NCBI GenBank assembly: GCA_007117055.1 | Contig: SKHH01000002.1 | Coordinates: 1-21,192, forward strand | Length of the DNA: 21,192 bases | Direction of reading: 5' to 3' | Source of the DNA: Lishizhenia sp. | Lineage (GTDB): Bacteria; Bacteroidota; Bacteroidia; Flavobacteriales_D; Crocinitomicaceae | Part shown: positions 14,653-21,192 of the stretch, piece after piece | Position numbering within the stretch: position 1 is the first letter of the stretch | Layout of the letters: each line of letters opens with the position of its first letter | The notes under the pieces: model-generated | What the model was told of the DNA's origin: nothing | Database searches by the model: none | What the model saw: only the letters and a program-made list of their open reading frames with translations | Made by a program: the position numbers and the translations under genes

Positions 14653-15051
14653 CTAATTTTTAACTCCATCCACGACAATACGAACGTGGTTAGAACGTTT
14701 TCTAATTCTGTGAGCTCTACCTTGCGGAGCTGCTTGAATACGCTTTAACATACCTGCAGGAGAAACCTCAATTGTTTTCACAATTAACATTTCATCCTCC
14801 AACGATTTATCTTCATTTTTTTGTTCCCAATTTGAAATTGCTGAACGCAATAACTTCTCAAGACTTTTTGAAGCTTCTTTAGGATTATGTTGTAGAATAT
14901 TCAAAGCTTTATTCACTTCAATTCCTCGAATTAAATCGGCTACCATACGCATTTTACGCGGAGCGATAGGAGAATCTTTAAGTGACGCAAAAGCGATCTG
15001 TTTTCTCTCTTCTTTCAGCCTTTCAGCCATTAATCTTTTTCTTGCACCCAT
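14653..15051 (-). CDS. rplV: 50S ribosomal protein L22
   Basis: L22 lines the peptide exit tunnel with a long beta hairpin. The 132 residues show SPIAPRKMRMVADLIRG (27-43) and helical KEASKSLEKLLRSAISN (58-74). The hairpin at about 96-118 includes GMLKRIQAAPQGRAHRIRKR (100-119), with no insertion in its tip, where some macrolide-resistant strains have changes. It follows rpsS by 15 bases. Confidence 0.98.
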   Translation of the reverse strand: MGARKRLMAERLKEERKQIAFASLKDSPIAPRKMRMVADLIRGIEVNKALNILQHNPKEASKSLEKLLRSAISNWEQKNEDKSLEDEMLIVKTIEVSPAGMLKRIQAAPQGRAHRIRKRSNHVRIVVDGVKN

Positions 15052-15066
15052 GATCTTGAAGTTTTA

Positions 15067-15345
15067 TTATCTTCTTTTATCTTTTTTATTACCAGCATGA
15101 CCACGGAAATTTCTTGTTGGAGCAAATTCCCCTAGTTTATGCCCTACCATATTTTCAGTAACATATACAGGAATAAATTTATTTCCATTATGCACTGCGA
15201 TAGTTAAGCCAACAAAATCAGGTGTAATAGTCGATGCTCTCGACCAAGTTTTAATGACACTTTTAGAACCTGAAGATTGCGCTTGTTCCACTCTTACGTT
15301 CAATTTATAATGAACAAATGGAGGTTTTTTTAACGAACGACTCAT
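15067..15345 (-). CDS. rpsS: 30S ribosomal protein S19
   Basis: S19 forms a complex with S13 in the 30S head. The 92 residues start MSRSLKKPPFVHYKL, continue with KTWSRASTITPDFVGLTIAV (32-51) and HNGNKFIPVYV (52-62), and carry the signature MVGHKLGEFAPTR (66-78) followed by NFRGHAG. All is typical. It follows rplB by three bases. Confidence 0.98.
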   Translation of the reverse strand: MSRSLKKPPFVHYKLNVRVEQAQSSGSKSVIKTWSRASTITPDFVGLTIAVHNGNKFIPVYVTENMVGHKLGEFAPTRNFRGHAGNKKDKRR

Positions 15346-15348
15346 ATC

Positions 15349-16173
15349 TTATTTCTTTCTTTTCTCAATAATAAATTTATCCGAATACTTCTTCTTAGCA
15401 CGTGTTTTGTATCCTTTAGCAGGAAGACCTTTACGTGATCTAGGATGACCACCAGAGCTTCTTCCTTCACCACCACCCATTGGGTGATCAACTGGATTCA
15501 TAACCACACCACGTACACGAGGACGACGACCTAACCAACGAGATCTACCCGCCTTTCCAGAAACTACTAAACTATGCTCTGCATTAGAAACAGAACCGAT
15601 AGTTGCTAAACAAGAAGTAAGAATCATTCGCGTTTCACCTGAAGGCATTTTGATGATAGCATATTTACCATCTCTTGCATTCAACTGCGCATAAGTACCA
15701 GCACCACGAGCAATTGCACCACCTTTACCAGGTTTTAGCTCAATGTTGTGAATTACGGTACCTAGAGGAATATCTGATAAAAACAAAGCATTACCTACGT
15801 TAGGTTGAGCTTCCTTACCAGAAACAACAGTGTCACCCACTTTAAGACCATCAGGAGCGATAATATAACGCTTCTCCCCATCTGAATAATAAAGCAAAGC
15901 AATTCGTGCGGTACGATTTGGATCGTATTCCACGGACTTTACAGTTGCAGGAACACCGTGTTTATCTCTTTTAAAATCGATAACACGGTAACGTTTTTTG
16001 TGACCACCACCGATATAACGCATAGTCATTTTACCAGAGTTATTACGTCCACCCGACTTCTTTTTAGAAGCAATAAGGGACTTCTCTGGAGTTGACTTCG
16101 TTATTTCCGCGAAATCACCAATCACTTTGTGTCTTTGCCCTGGAGTTGTAGGCTTTAATTTTCTAAGACCCAT
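15349..16173 (-). CDS. rplB: 50S ribosomal protein L2
   Basis: L2 supports the peptidyl transferase centre and subunit joining. The 274 residues have KSGGRNNSGKMTMRYIGGGH (39-58), the OB-fold centre, and the SH3-like C-terminal half. GRSRWLGRRPRVRGVVMN (209-226) leads to PVDHPMGGGEGR (227-238). His230 matches, by my reckoning, the functionally important His229 of E. coli, but the following histidine of the usual DHPHGG is Met232. I recall this substitution as normal in Bacteroidota. It follows rplW by 11 bases. Confidence 0.98.
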   Translation of the reverse strand: MGLRKLKPTTPGQRHKVIGDFAEITKSTPEKSLIASKKKSGGRNNSGKMTMRYIGGGHKKRYRVIDFKRDKHGVPATVKSVEYDPNRTARIALLYYSDGEKRYIIAPDGLKVGDTVVSGKEAQPNVGNALFLSDIPLGTVIHNIELKPGKGGAIARGAGTYAQLNARDGKYAIIKMPSGETRMILTSCLATIGSVSNAEHSLVVSGKAGRSRWLGRRPRVRGVVMNPVDHPMGGGEGRSSGGHPRSRKGLPAKGYKTRAKKKYSDKFIIEKRKK

Positions 16174-16184
16174 TACAAAATAAA

Positions 16185-16481
16185 TTAAATGTTATTAAAC
16201 AAATCAATCGTTTCTCCTTCTGCAACTGTTACGATTGCCTTTTTAAGGCGCTCTGAACGTTGCTCAACGATACCTCTGTTCGTATATTTCACAGAGGGTT
16301 TTCCACCGCCATAATTCATGGTGCGTACTGAATCAACAGTAACGCCATACATGTTCTCGACAGCATTTTTAATTTCTAGCTTATTTGCTCTATGATCTAC
16401 AATGAAAGTAAAACGATTGTTTAATTCACTATCCAACGTTGCTTTCTCTGTAATCAATGGCTTTTTAATAATCGTGTTCAT
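16185..16481 (-). CDS. rplW: 50S ribosomal protein L23
   Basis: L23 is the tunnel-exit protein that docks trigger factor and SRP. The 98 residues open with IIKKPLITEKATLDSE (4-19), then FTFIVDHRANKLEIKNAVEN (24-43) and YGVTVDSVRTMNYGGGKPSV (45-64). The loop and C-terminal strand are of standard size. It follows rplD by six bases. Confidence 0.97.
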   Translation of the reverse strand: MNTIIKKPLITEKATLDSELNNRFTFIVDHRANKLEIKNAVENMYGVTVDSVRTMNYGGGKPSVKYTNRGIVEQRSERLKKAIVTVAEGETIDLFNNI

Positions 16482-16487
16482 TACTAA

Positions 16488-17114
16488 TTAGTTTAAAATC
16501 TTTTCAATCACTTCTACTGAACTCTGAGACAGAAGCACTTTGTTTGCATGTAAAACGTCATATGTATTTAACGAATCAGCAGTAACTACTTTTGTATTTG
16601 GTATATTACGCGCTGATCTAAATACATTATCGTTTGCACTTCCTAATACAAGAAGTACCTTTTGATTTGATAAATTCAAATCACCCATTAACGACTTAAA
16701 CTGAGCAGTTTTAGGTGCATCAAAATTCAGATCCTCTAACACCATTAAACTATCCGAATTCGCTTTGTAAGAAAGCGCCGATTTTCTAGCCAATCTTTTT
16801 AACTTCACATTCAGTTTAAAAGAGTAATTTCTTGGTCTAGGACCAAACACACGACCACCACCTCTAAAAACGGGACTTTTAATGGATCCAGCACGCGCTG
16901 TACCTGTTCCTTTTTGCTTCTTAATTTTCCTAGTACTACCAACGATTTCAGCTCTTTCTTTAGACTTATGCGTACCTTGACGATTATTCGCTAAGTATTG
17001 CTTAACATCCAAATAAATTGCGTGGTCATTCGGCTCAATAGCATAAATTGAGTCAGAAAGATTGACCTTAGCTGAAGTAGCTTTTCCTTTGTTATCTAAA
17101 ACTTTTACTTCCAT
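16488..17114 (-). CDS. rplD: 50S ribosomal protein L4
   Basis: L4 reaches into the exit tunnel with a long loop and, in E. coli, represses the S10 operon. In its 208 residues, the loop carries RQGTHKSKERAEIVGSTRK (45-63), KKQKGTGTARAGS (65-77) and FRGGGRVFGPRPR (83-95). The rest forms the globular domain with LMVLEDLNFDAPKTAQF. Its ATG overlaps the rplC stop by one base (TAATG). The E. coli control site lies before rpsJ; here only ten bases separate fusA and rpsJ, so that mechanism has no room at that place. Confidence 0.98.
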   Translation of the reverse strand: MEVKVLDNKGKATSAKVNLSDSIYAIEPNDHAIYLDVKQYLANNRQGTHKSKERAEIVGSTRKIKKQKGTGTARAGSIKSPVFRGGGRVFGPRPRNYSFKLNVKLKRLARKSALSYKANSDSLMVLEDLNFDAPKTAQFKSLMGDLNLSNQKVLLVLGSANDNVFRSARNIPNTKVVTADSLNTYDVLHANKVLLSQSSVEVIEKILN

Positions 17115-17728
17115 TACTTCTCAATTATCACAGTTGAACCTTTAGCTCCAGGTATAGAACCCTTCACTACTACTAAATTCTTGTCCGCAAGCACTTTCAA
17201 AACTTGTAAGTTTTCAATAGTTACGCGTTTGTTACCCATTTGACCAGCCATTCTCATACCTTTAAAAACACGAGCAGGGTAAGATGCTGCACCGATAGAA
17301 CCGGGAGCTCTCATTCTGTTATGCTGACCGTGAGTTGACTGACCAACACCACCAAAACCGTGACGTTTAACAACACCTTGAAAACCTTTACCTTTCGATG
17401 TACCAGAAACACTCACAAAATCTCCTTCTTCAAAAAGAGTAGCGTCAACAGCTTCACCTACTTTTAGTTCTTCAAAATCATTAAACTCCGCCAATACACT
17501 CTTAGGAGTAGTACCTGCTTTTTTAAAATGACCTTTCAACGCGTTTGGAGTGTTTTTATCTTTTCTCTCTCCAAATCCAAGTTGAATCGCATCATAACCA
17601 TCACGGTCTGCGGTTTTAACTTGCGTTACAACGCAAGGACCAGCTTCTATCACTGTGCATGGTGTTGCCTTACCCTCGGCACTGTAGATGCTAGTCATAC
17701 CGACTTTTCTTCCAATTAATCCTGGCAT
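17114..17728 (-). CDS. rplC: 50S ribosomal protein L3
   Basis: L3 is one of the first proteins to bind 23S rRNA and approaches the peptidyl transferase centre. Its 204 residues include GLIGRKVGMTSIYSAEGKA (3-21), GTSKGKGFQGVVKRHGFGG (109-127), the loop with RAPGSIGAASYPARVFKGM (140-158) and AGQMGNKRVT (161-170). The length is normal. It follows rpsJ by 18 bases and ends in a TAATG overlap with rplD. Confidence 0.98.
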   Translation of the reverse strand: MPGLIGRKVGMTSIYSAEGKATPCTVIEAGPCVVTQVKTADRDGYDAIQLGFGERKDKNTPNALKGHFKKAGTTPKSVLAEFNDFEELKVGEAVDATLFEEGDFVSVSGTSKGKGFQGVVKRHGFGGVGQSTHGQHNRMRAPGSIGAASYPARVFKGMRMAGQMGNKRVTIENLQVLKVLADKNLVVVKGSIPGAKGSTVIIEK

Positions 17729-17746
17729 TCTTTCTACTTATTATAA

Positions 17747-18052
17747 TTAAACTTTAATTTCTACGTCTACACCACTTGGCAGCTCCAATCTCATTAGTGC
17801 ATCAACTGTTTTAGAAGATGAACTATAAATATCAAGCAAACGCTTGTAAGAACATAATTCAAACTGCTCTCTTGCTTTCTTATTTACGTGAGGAGATCTA
17901 AGTACTGTATAGATTCTTTTGTGCGTTGGTAACGGAATAGGTCCACTAACAACAGCACCAGTTGTTTTCACTGTTTTTACGATTTTCTCAGCAGATTTAT
18001 CAACTAAGTTGTGATCGTAAGACTTTAATTTTATTCTAATTTTCTGACTCAT
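17747..18052 (-). CDS. rpsJ: 30S ribosomal protein S10 (NusE)
   Basis: S10 is a 30S head protein and, as NusE, a partner of NusB and NusG in antitermination. The 101 residues hold KIRIKLKSYDHNLVDKSAEK (4-23), SGPIPLPTHKRIYTVLRSPH (36-55) with the long loop, VNKKAREQFELCSYKRL (56-72) and ELPSGVDVEI (90-99). It follows fusA by ten bases with no tuf gene in between. Confidence 0.98.
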   Translation of the reverse strand: MSQKIRIKLKSYDHNLVDKSAEKIVKTVKTTGAVVSGPIPLPTHKRIYTVLRSPHVNKKAREQFELCSYKRLLDIYSSSSKTVDALMRLELPSGVDVEIKV

Positions 18053-18062
18053 TATTTCTTAA

Positions 18063-20168
18063 TTAAGCTGAAACTTTACCTTTAATTTTATCGATTACCT
18101 CGTCTGCCACATTTTTAGGACAAACATCATAGTGAGAAAACTCCATAGAAGAGTTTGCTCGACCAGAAGTGATAGTTCTTAACGTTGTCACGTAACCAAA
18201 CATTTCAGATAATGGAACATTTGCTTTCACTACTTTCGCTCCTGCCTTATCGTCCATACCTTGCATTTGACCTCTTCTTCGGTTTAAATCTCCTACAACG
18301 TCACCCATGTTTTCCTCTGGCGTTACTACTTCCAGTTTCATAATTGGTTCAAGCAACTCAGGATTACATTTAGGTAAAGCATTTCTGTAAGCCATTTTCG
18401 CACACACCTCAAACGATAAAGAATCTGAATCGACAGCGTGGAATGAACCATCTTTCAATTCTACTTTCATAGAATCAATTGGGAACCCCGCTAAAACACC
18501 ATTAGACATAGCGTCTTTAAAACCTTTTTCTACAGAAGGAATAAATTCTTTAGGAATATTACCACCTTTGATACTGTTGATAAATTCAAGACCTGTTTTT
18601 TCCGGATCATCTTGAGGTGTTATTTCAACCACAATATCCGCAAATTTACCACGACCACCAGACTGTTTCTTGTATACTTCTCGATGATCAATTTTCGAAG
18701 TAATTCTTTCTCTGTATGATACTTGAGGAGCACCTTGGTTAACTTCAACCTTAAACTCTCTTCGTAAACGATCAACAATAATATCTAAGTGAAGCTCACC
18801 CATACCTTGAATAATAGTCTGTCCAGAATCTTCATCCGTATGCACTTGGAAAGTTGGATCTTCTTCAGCAAGCTTTTGAAGACCATTTGACAATCTATCC
18901 GCATCCGCTTTCGTTTTAGGTTCAATTGCCAAGCCAATTACAGGATCTGGGAAAACCATAGACTCAAGCACAATAGGGTGTCCTTCTGCACAAAGCGTAT
19001 CACCAGTCTTAATATCTTTAAAACCAACAACTGCTCCGATATCACCAGCACCCAATTCATCAATTTGGTTTTGCTTATTCGCATGCATCTGGAAAATTCT
19101 AGAAATACGTTCTTTATTTCCAGTACGTGAATTAATCACATACGATCCTGCAGGTAATTTTCCAGAGTAAGCTCTAATAAAACATAATCTACCAACATAA
19201 GGATCGGTAGCAATTTTAAAACCTAAAGCTGCAAAAGGCTCGTCATAGCTTGGCTTTCTAGACTCCTCTTCACCCGTTTTAGGATTAGTTCCTTTAATAG
19301 ACTCAACATCTACAGGTGAAGGCAATATCTCCATCACCATGTCCAACATAGCTTGAACACCTTTATTCTTAAATGAAGAACCACACATCATAGGAACAAC
19401 CTTTCCCGCGATAGTTGCTTCACGAAGCGCATCAAGAATTTCTCTTTCTGTTAACGATTCTGGATCTTCAAAATACTTTTCCATCAAGGTATCGTCAAAT
19501 TCAGCAACTGCTTCTAACAATTCTTCTCTTAATTGAGTCGCTTCATCTAAAATTTCAGCAGGAATATCAACCTCGTTAAAAGTCATACCGAAATCATCTT
19601 CATTCCAAACAATTCCTCTAAAATTAATAAGGTCTACTACACCTTTAAAATCATCTTCAGATCCGATGTTAATTTGTAACGGAAGAGCATGGCTACCTAA
19701 CATTTCTTTAACCTGCTTACACACGTTTAAAAAGTCAGCGCCCTGACGATCCATTTTATTTACGAAACCAATTCTGGGAACATTGTAATTATTAGCCAAT
19801 CTCCAGTTTGTTTCTGACTGAGGCTCTACACCATCAACCGCCGAAAACAAGAATACCAATCCATCTAACACACGTAGCGAACGGTTTACTTCCACAGTAA
19901 AGTCAACGTGACCTGGAGTATCAATAATATTGATGTGATAATTTTGATCACGGTACTTCCAGTTTAGAGTAGTTGCAGCAGAAGTAATTGTAATACCTCT
20001 TTCCTGCTCTTGTTCCATCCAGTCCATGGTAGCCGCTCCATCATGAACCTCACCAATTTTGTGACTCACACCACCGTAAAATAAAATACGCTCAGTAGTT
20101 GTTGTTTTACCAGCATCGATGTGTGCAGCGATACCAATATTTCTTGTATATTTAAGATCTCTTGCCAT
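18063..20168 (-). CDS. fusA: Elongation factor G
   Basis: EF-G is the GTPase that drives translocation and, with RRF, ribosome recycling. The 701 residues carry a full G domain: AHIDAGKTT (15-23), RGITI (57-61), DTPGHVDF (83-90) and NKMD (137-140). Domains II to V follow, with MGELHLDIIVDRL in domain III, YRERI and SGGRGKFADIV in domain IV, and GEV-type EENMGDVVGDLNRRRGQM in domain V. The GTPase residues are intact, so this is an active factor and not one of the GTPase-dead paralogues known in Bacteroides. It follows rpsG by three bases. Confidence 0.98.
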   Translation of the reverse strand: MARDLKYTRNIGIAAHIDAGKTTTTERILFYGGVSHKIGEVHDGAATMDWMEQEQERGITITSAATTLNWKYRDQNYHINIIDTPGHVDFTVEVNRSLRVLDGLVFLFSAVDGVEPQSETNWRLANNYNVPRIGFVNKMDRQGADFLNVCKQVKEMLGSHALPLQINIGSEDDFKGVVDLINFRGIVWNEDDFGMTFNEVDIPAEILDEATQLREELLEAVAEFDDTLMEKYFEDPESLTEREILDALREATIAGKVVPMMCGSSFKNKGVQAMLDMVMEILPSPVDVESIKGTNPKTGEEESRKPSYDEPFAALGFKIATDPYVGRLCFIRAYSGKLPAGSYVINSRTGNKERISRIFQMHANKQNQIDELGAGDIGAVVGFKDIKTGDTLCAEGHPIVLESMVFPDPVIGLAIEPKTKADADRLSNGLQKLAEEDPTFQVHTDEDSGQTIIQGMGELHLDIIVDRLRREFKVEVNQGAPQVSYRERITSKIDHREVYKKQSGGRGKFADIVVEITPQDDPEKTGLEFINSIKGGNIPKEFIPSVEKGFKDAMSNGVLAGFPIDSMKVELKDGSFHAVDSDSLSFEVCAKMAYRNALPKCNPELLEPIMKLEVVTPEENMGDVVGDLNRRRGQMQGMDDKAGAKVVKANVPLSEMFGYVTTLRTITSGRANSSMEFSHYDVCPKNVADEVIDKIKGKVSA

Positions 20169-20171
20169 AAC

Positions 20172-20642
20172 TTAGAATCTAAAATGAGAGAACGCTTTAT
20201 TCGCCTCTGCCATTCTTAATGTATCTTCTTTTTTCTTAAATGCCGCACCTTCTTCTTTCGAAGCAGCAATGATTTCATTTGCTAAACGCTGCGCCATTGT
20301 TTTTTCATTTCTTTTTCTAGCGTAGGAAATCAACCATTTCATTGCTAACGATTGCTTTCTGCCTTCTCTAACAGGAGTTGGGATTTGAAAAGTAGCACCA
20401 CCTACACGACGGCTTCTCACTTCTACGCTTGGAGTAACATTTTCCAATGCTTTTTTCCATACTTGTAGCGCTTCTTGATCTTCTAGCTTCTCATCTACAA
20501 TATCAATTGCATCGTAGAAAATTTTAAACGCTATACTTTTTTTACCGTCTAACATAATATTGTTGACGAACTTCGTTACCTGAGTATCATTAAACTTAGG
20601 ATCTGGAAGTATTTGAATTTTTTTCGCTTTTCTTCTTCTCAT
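20172..20642 (-). CDS. rpsG: 30S ribosomal protein S7
   Basis: S7 starts assembly of the 30S head and contacts E-site tRNA. The 156 residues begin MRRRKAKKIQILPDPKFND. The beta hairpin is PSVEVRSRRVGGATFQIP (71-88), followed by REGRKQSLAMKWLISYARKR (92-111) and a C-terminal helix with RMAEANKAFSHFRF. It lies ten bases after rpsL. Confidence 0.98.
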   Translation of the reverse strand: MRRRKAKKIQILPDPKFNDTQVTKFVNNIMLDGKKSIAFKIFYDAIDIVDEKLEDQEALQVWKKALENVTPSVEVRSRRVGGATFQIPTPVREGRKQSLAMKWLISYARKRNEKTMAQRLANEIIAASKEEGAAFKKKEDTLRMAEANKAFSHFRF

Positions 20643-20652
20643 GATTCAAATT

Positions 20653-21030
20653 TTACTTAGCCTTAGGCCTTTTAGTACCATACTTAGAACGACGCTGGGT
20701 TCTACCTTCTACCCCTGCTGTATCTTCCGCACCGCGAACGATGTGATAACGTACACCAGGAAGGTCTTTTACCCTACCACCACGTACAAGAACCATAGAG
20801 TGCTCTTGTAAGTTATGGCCTTCACCGCCGATATAAGCGTTGACTTCCTTACCATTTGTTAAACGTACTCTCGCCACTTTTCTCATTGCTGAGTTTGGCT
20901 TCTTAGGTGTAGTGGTGTACACACGCACACATACTCCTTTACGCTGCGGACAAGAATCAAGTGCTGCTGACTTGCTCTTCTTCACCGGCGCTGTTCTACC
21001 CTTGCGAACTAACTGTTGAATAGTTGGCAT
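20653..21030 (-). CDS. rpsL: 30S ribosomal protein S12
   Basis: S12 sits at the decoding centre. The 125 residues begin MPTIQQLVRKGR and include CVRVYTTTPKKPNSAMRKVA (34-53) and GGRVKDLPGVRYHIVRG (84-100). The lysines that change in streptomycin-resistant mutants (in TPKKPNS at 43-44 and Lys88) have the wild-type identity, and Asp89, the site of methylthiolation in E. coli, is present. It is the first gene of the block, 54 bases downstream of a good promoter match. The upstream region is A-rich and has no Shine-Dalgarno sequence. Confidence 0.98.
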   Translation of the reverse strand: MPTIQQLVRKGRTAPVKKSKSAALDSCPQRKGVCVRVYTTTPKKPNSAMRKVARVRLTNGKEVNAYIGGEGHNLQEHSMVLVRGGRVKDLPGVRYHIVRGAEDTAGVEGRTQRRSKYGTKRPKAK

Positions 21031-21062
21031 ATTTTTCTTTTAATTTTACAATAAATAATTCT

Positions 21063-21079
21063 CCCAAAAACACTTTGAG
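21063..21079 (-). repeat. Small hairpin at the predicted 5' end of the rpsL transcript
   Basis: The minus-strand RNA can pair CTCAAA (21074-21079) with TTTGGG (21063-21068) over a five-base loop, six pairs including one G-U. It would fall at the very start of the mRNA made from the promoter at 21085-21114. Stability is modest, so a protective 5'-end role is only a possibility. Confidence 0.25.
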
Positions 21080-21084
21080 GGGTG

Positions 21085-21114
21085 CAAAAATACATAATTA
21101 AATTTATAAACCAA
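21085..21114 (-). promoter_or_regulatory. Bacteroidota-type sigma-ABfr promoter of the ribosomal protein operon
   Basis: The minus strand has TTG (21112-21114), a 19-base spacer and TATTTTTG (21085-21092). This is an exact fit to the TTG-N19-TAnnTTTG promoter of the phylum, followed by CACC as is often seen in its strong promoters. Transcription should begin near 21078-21080, leaving a leader of about 50 bases before rpsL. This is the only strong promoter I can find for the 32-gene block. Confidence 0.7.
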
Positions 21115-21192
21115 GGATTTAAAAAGAAAAGTTGCTCTTTTTTAACATCGGCTTGTGGAGAGAAAAAAATTATACACCACAACAATACTCGC
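21115..21192. other. Upstream edge region without a recognisable gene
   Basis: These 78 AT-rich bases lie beyond the rpsL promoter and hold no open frame I can support. Two short inverted repeats are present (AAAAG/CTTTT and TTGTGG/CCACAA with a long loop), both too weak to call a terminator. Confidence 0.5.

Noticed and set aside
4130..21030. A hidden novel system, mobile element or foreign gene inside the ribosomal block
   Set aside because: Every frame in the block is a known translation, secretion or transcription gene in canonical order, with no leftover gap over 75 bases.
21120..21192. Inverted repeats upstream of the rpsL promoter as terminator of a preceding gene
   Set aside because: Stems of five or six pairs with long loops or no T-run; the preceding gene is outside the window.

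Overview
The window is a low-GC stretch of a bacterial chromosome from the phylum Bacteroidota, most likely Flavobacteriales or a close relative. Four things point there: the protein sequences themselves; the absence of Shine-Dalgarno sequences in front of almost every gene, with A/T-rich start contexts instead; a promoter of the Bacteroidota type (TTG, 19 bases, TATTTTTG) in front of rpsL; and cysteine-poor L36 and long S14. Every gene is on the minus strand, so transcription runs from high to low coordinates.

From 21030 down to 4130 lies one uninterrupted block of 32 genes in which the classical str, S10, spc and alpha operons are fused: rpsL-rpsG-fusA, rpsJ-rplC-rplD-rplW-rplB-rpsS-rplV-rpsC-rplP-rpmC-rpsQ, rplN-rplX-rplE-rpsN-rpsH-rplF-rplR-rpsE-rpmD-rplO-secY, infA-rpmJ, rpsM-rpsK-rpsD-rpoA-rplQ. 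No tuf gene follows fusA, and neither adk nor map lies between secY and infA. Gaps are mostly 3 to 29 bases, and two junctions overlap as TAATG. The exception is a 75-base gap before rpsD that can fold into a tiered hairpin. One promoter is visible at the head and one strong intrinsic terminator at the end (4079-4107). The block supplies small- and large-subunit proteins, EF-G, IF-1, the SecY channel and RNA polymerase alpha.

Below the terminator come era and der, two GTPases of ribosome assembly separated by two bases, with their own candidate promoter. Then comes a 202-base spacer and an AGCS-family sodium:amino-acid symporter gene that runs off the left edge of the window.

The genes of the block are conserved housekeeping genes, and I see no mobile element, CRISPR array, tRNA, rRNA or defence system. 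The most unusual object is the symporter. It carries a signal peptide, an SprB-repeat-like domain and a lipoyl/biotinyl-like hairpin domain without the modifiable lysine, all predicted to lie on the periplasmic side of the transporter. The other points worth checking are small RNA structures at gene junctions (before rpsD, between infA and rpmJ, and across the rpmC stop codon) and the acidic tail of L17.
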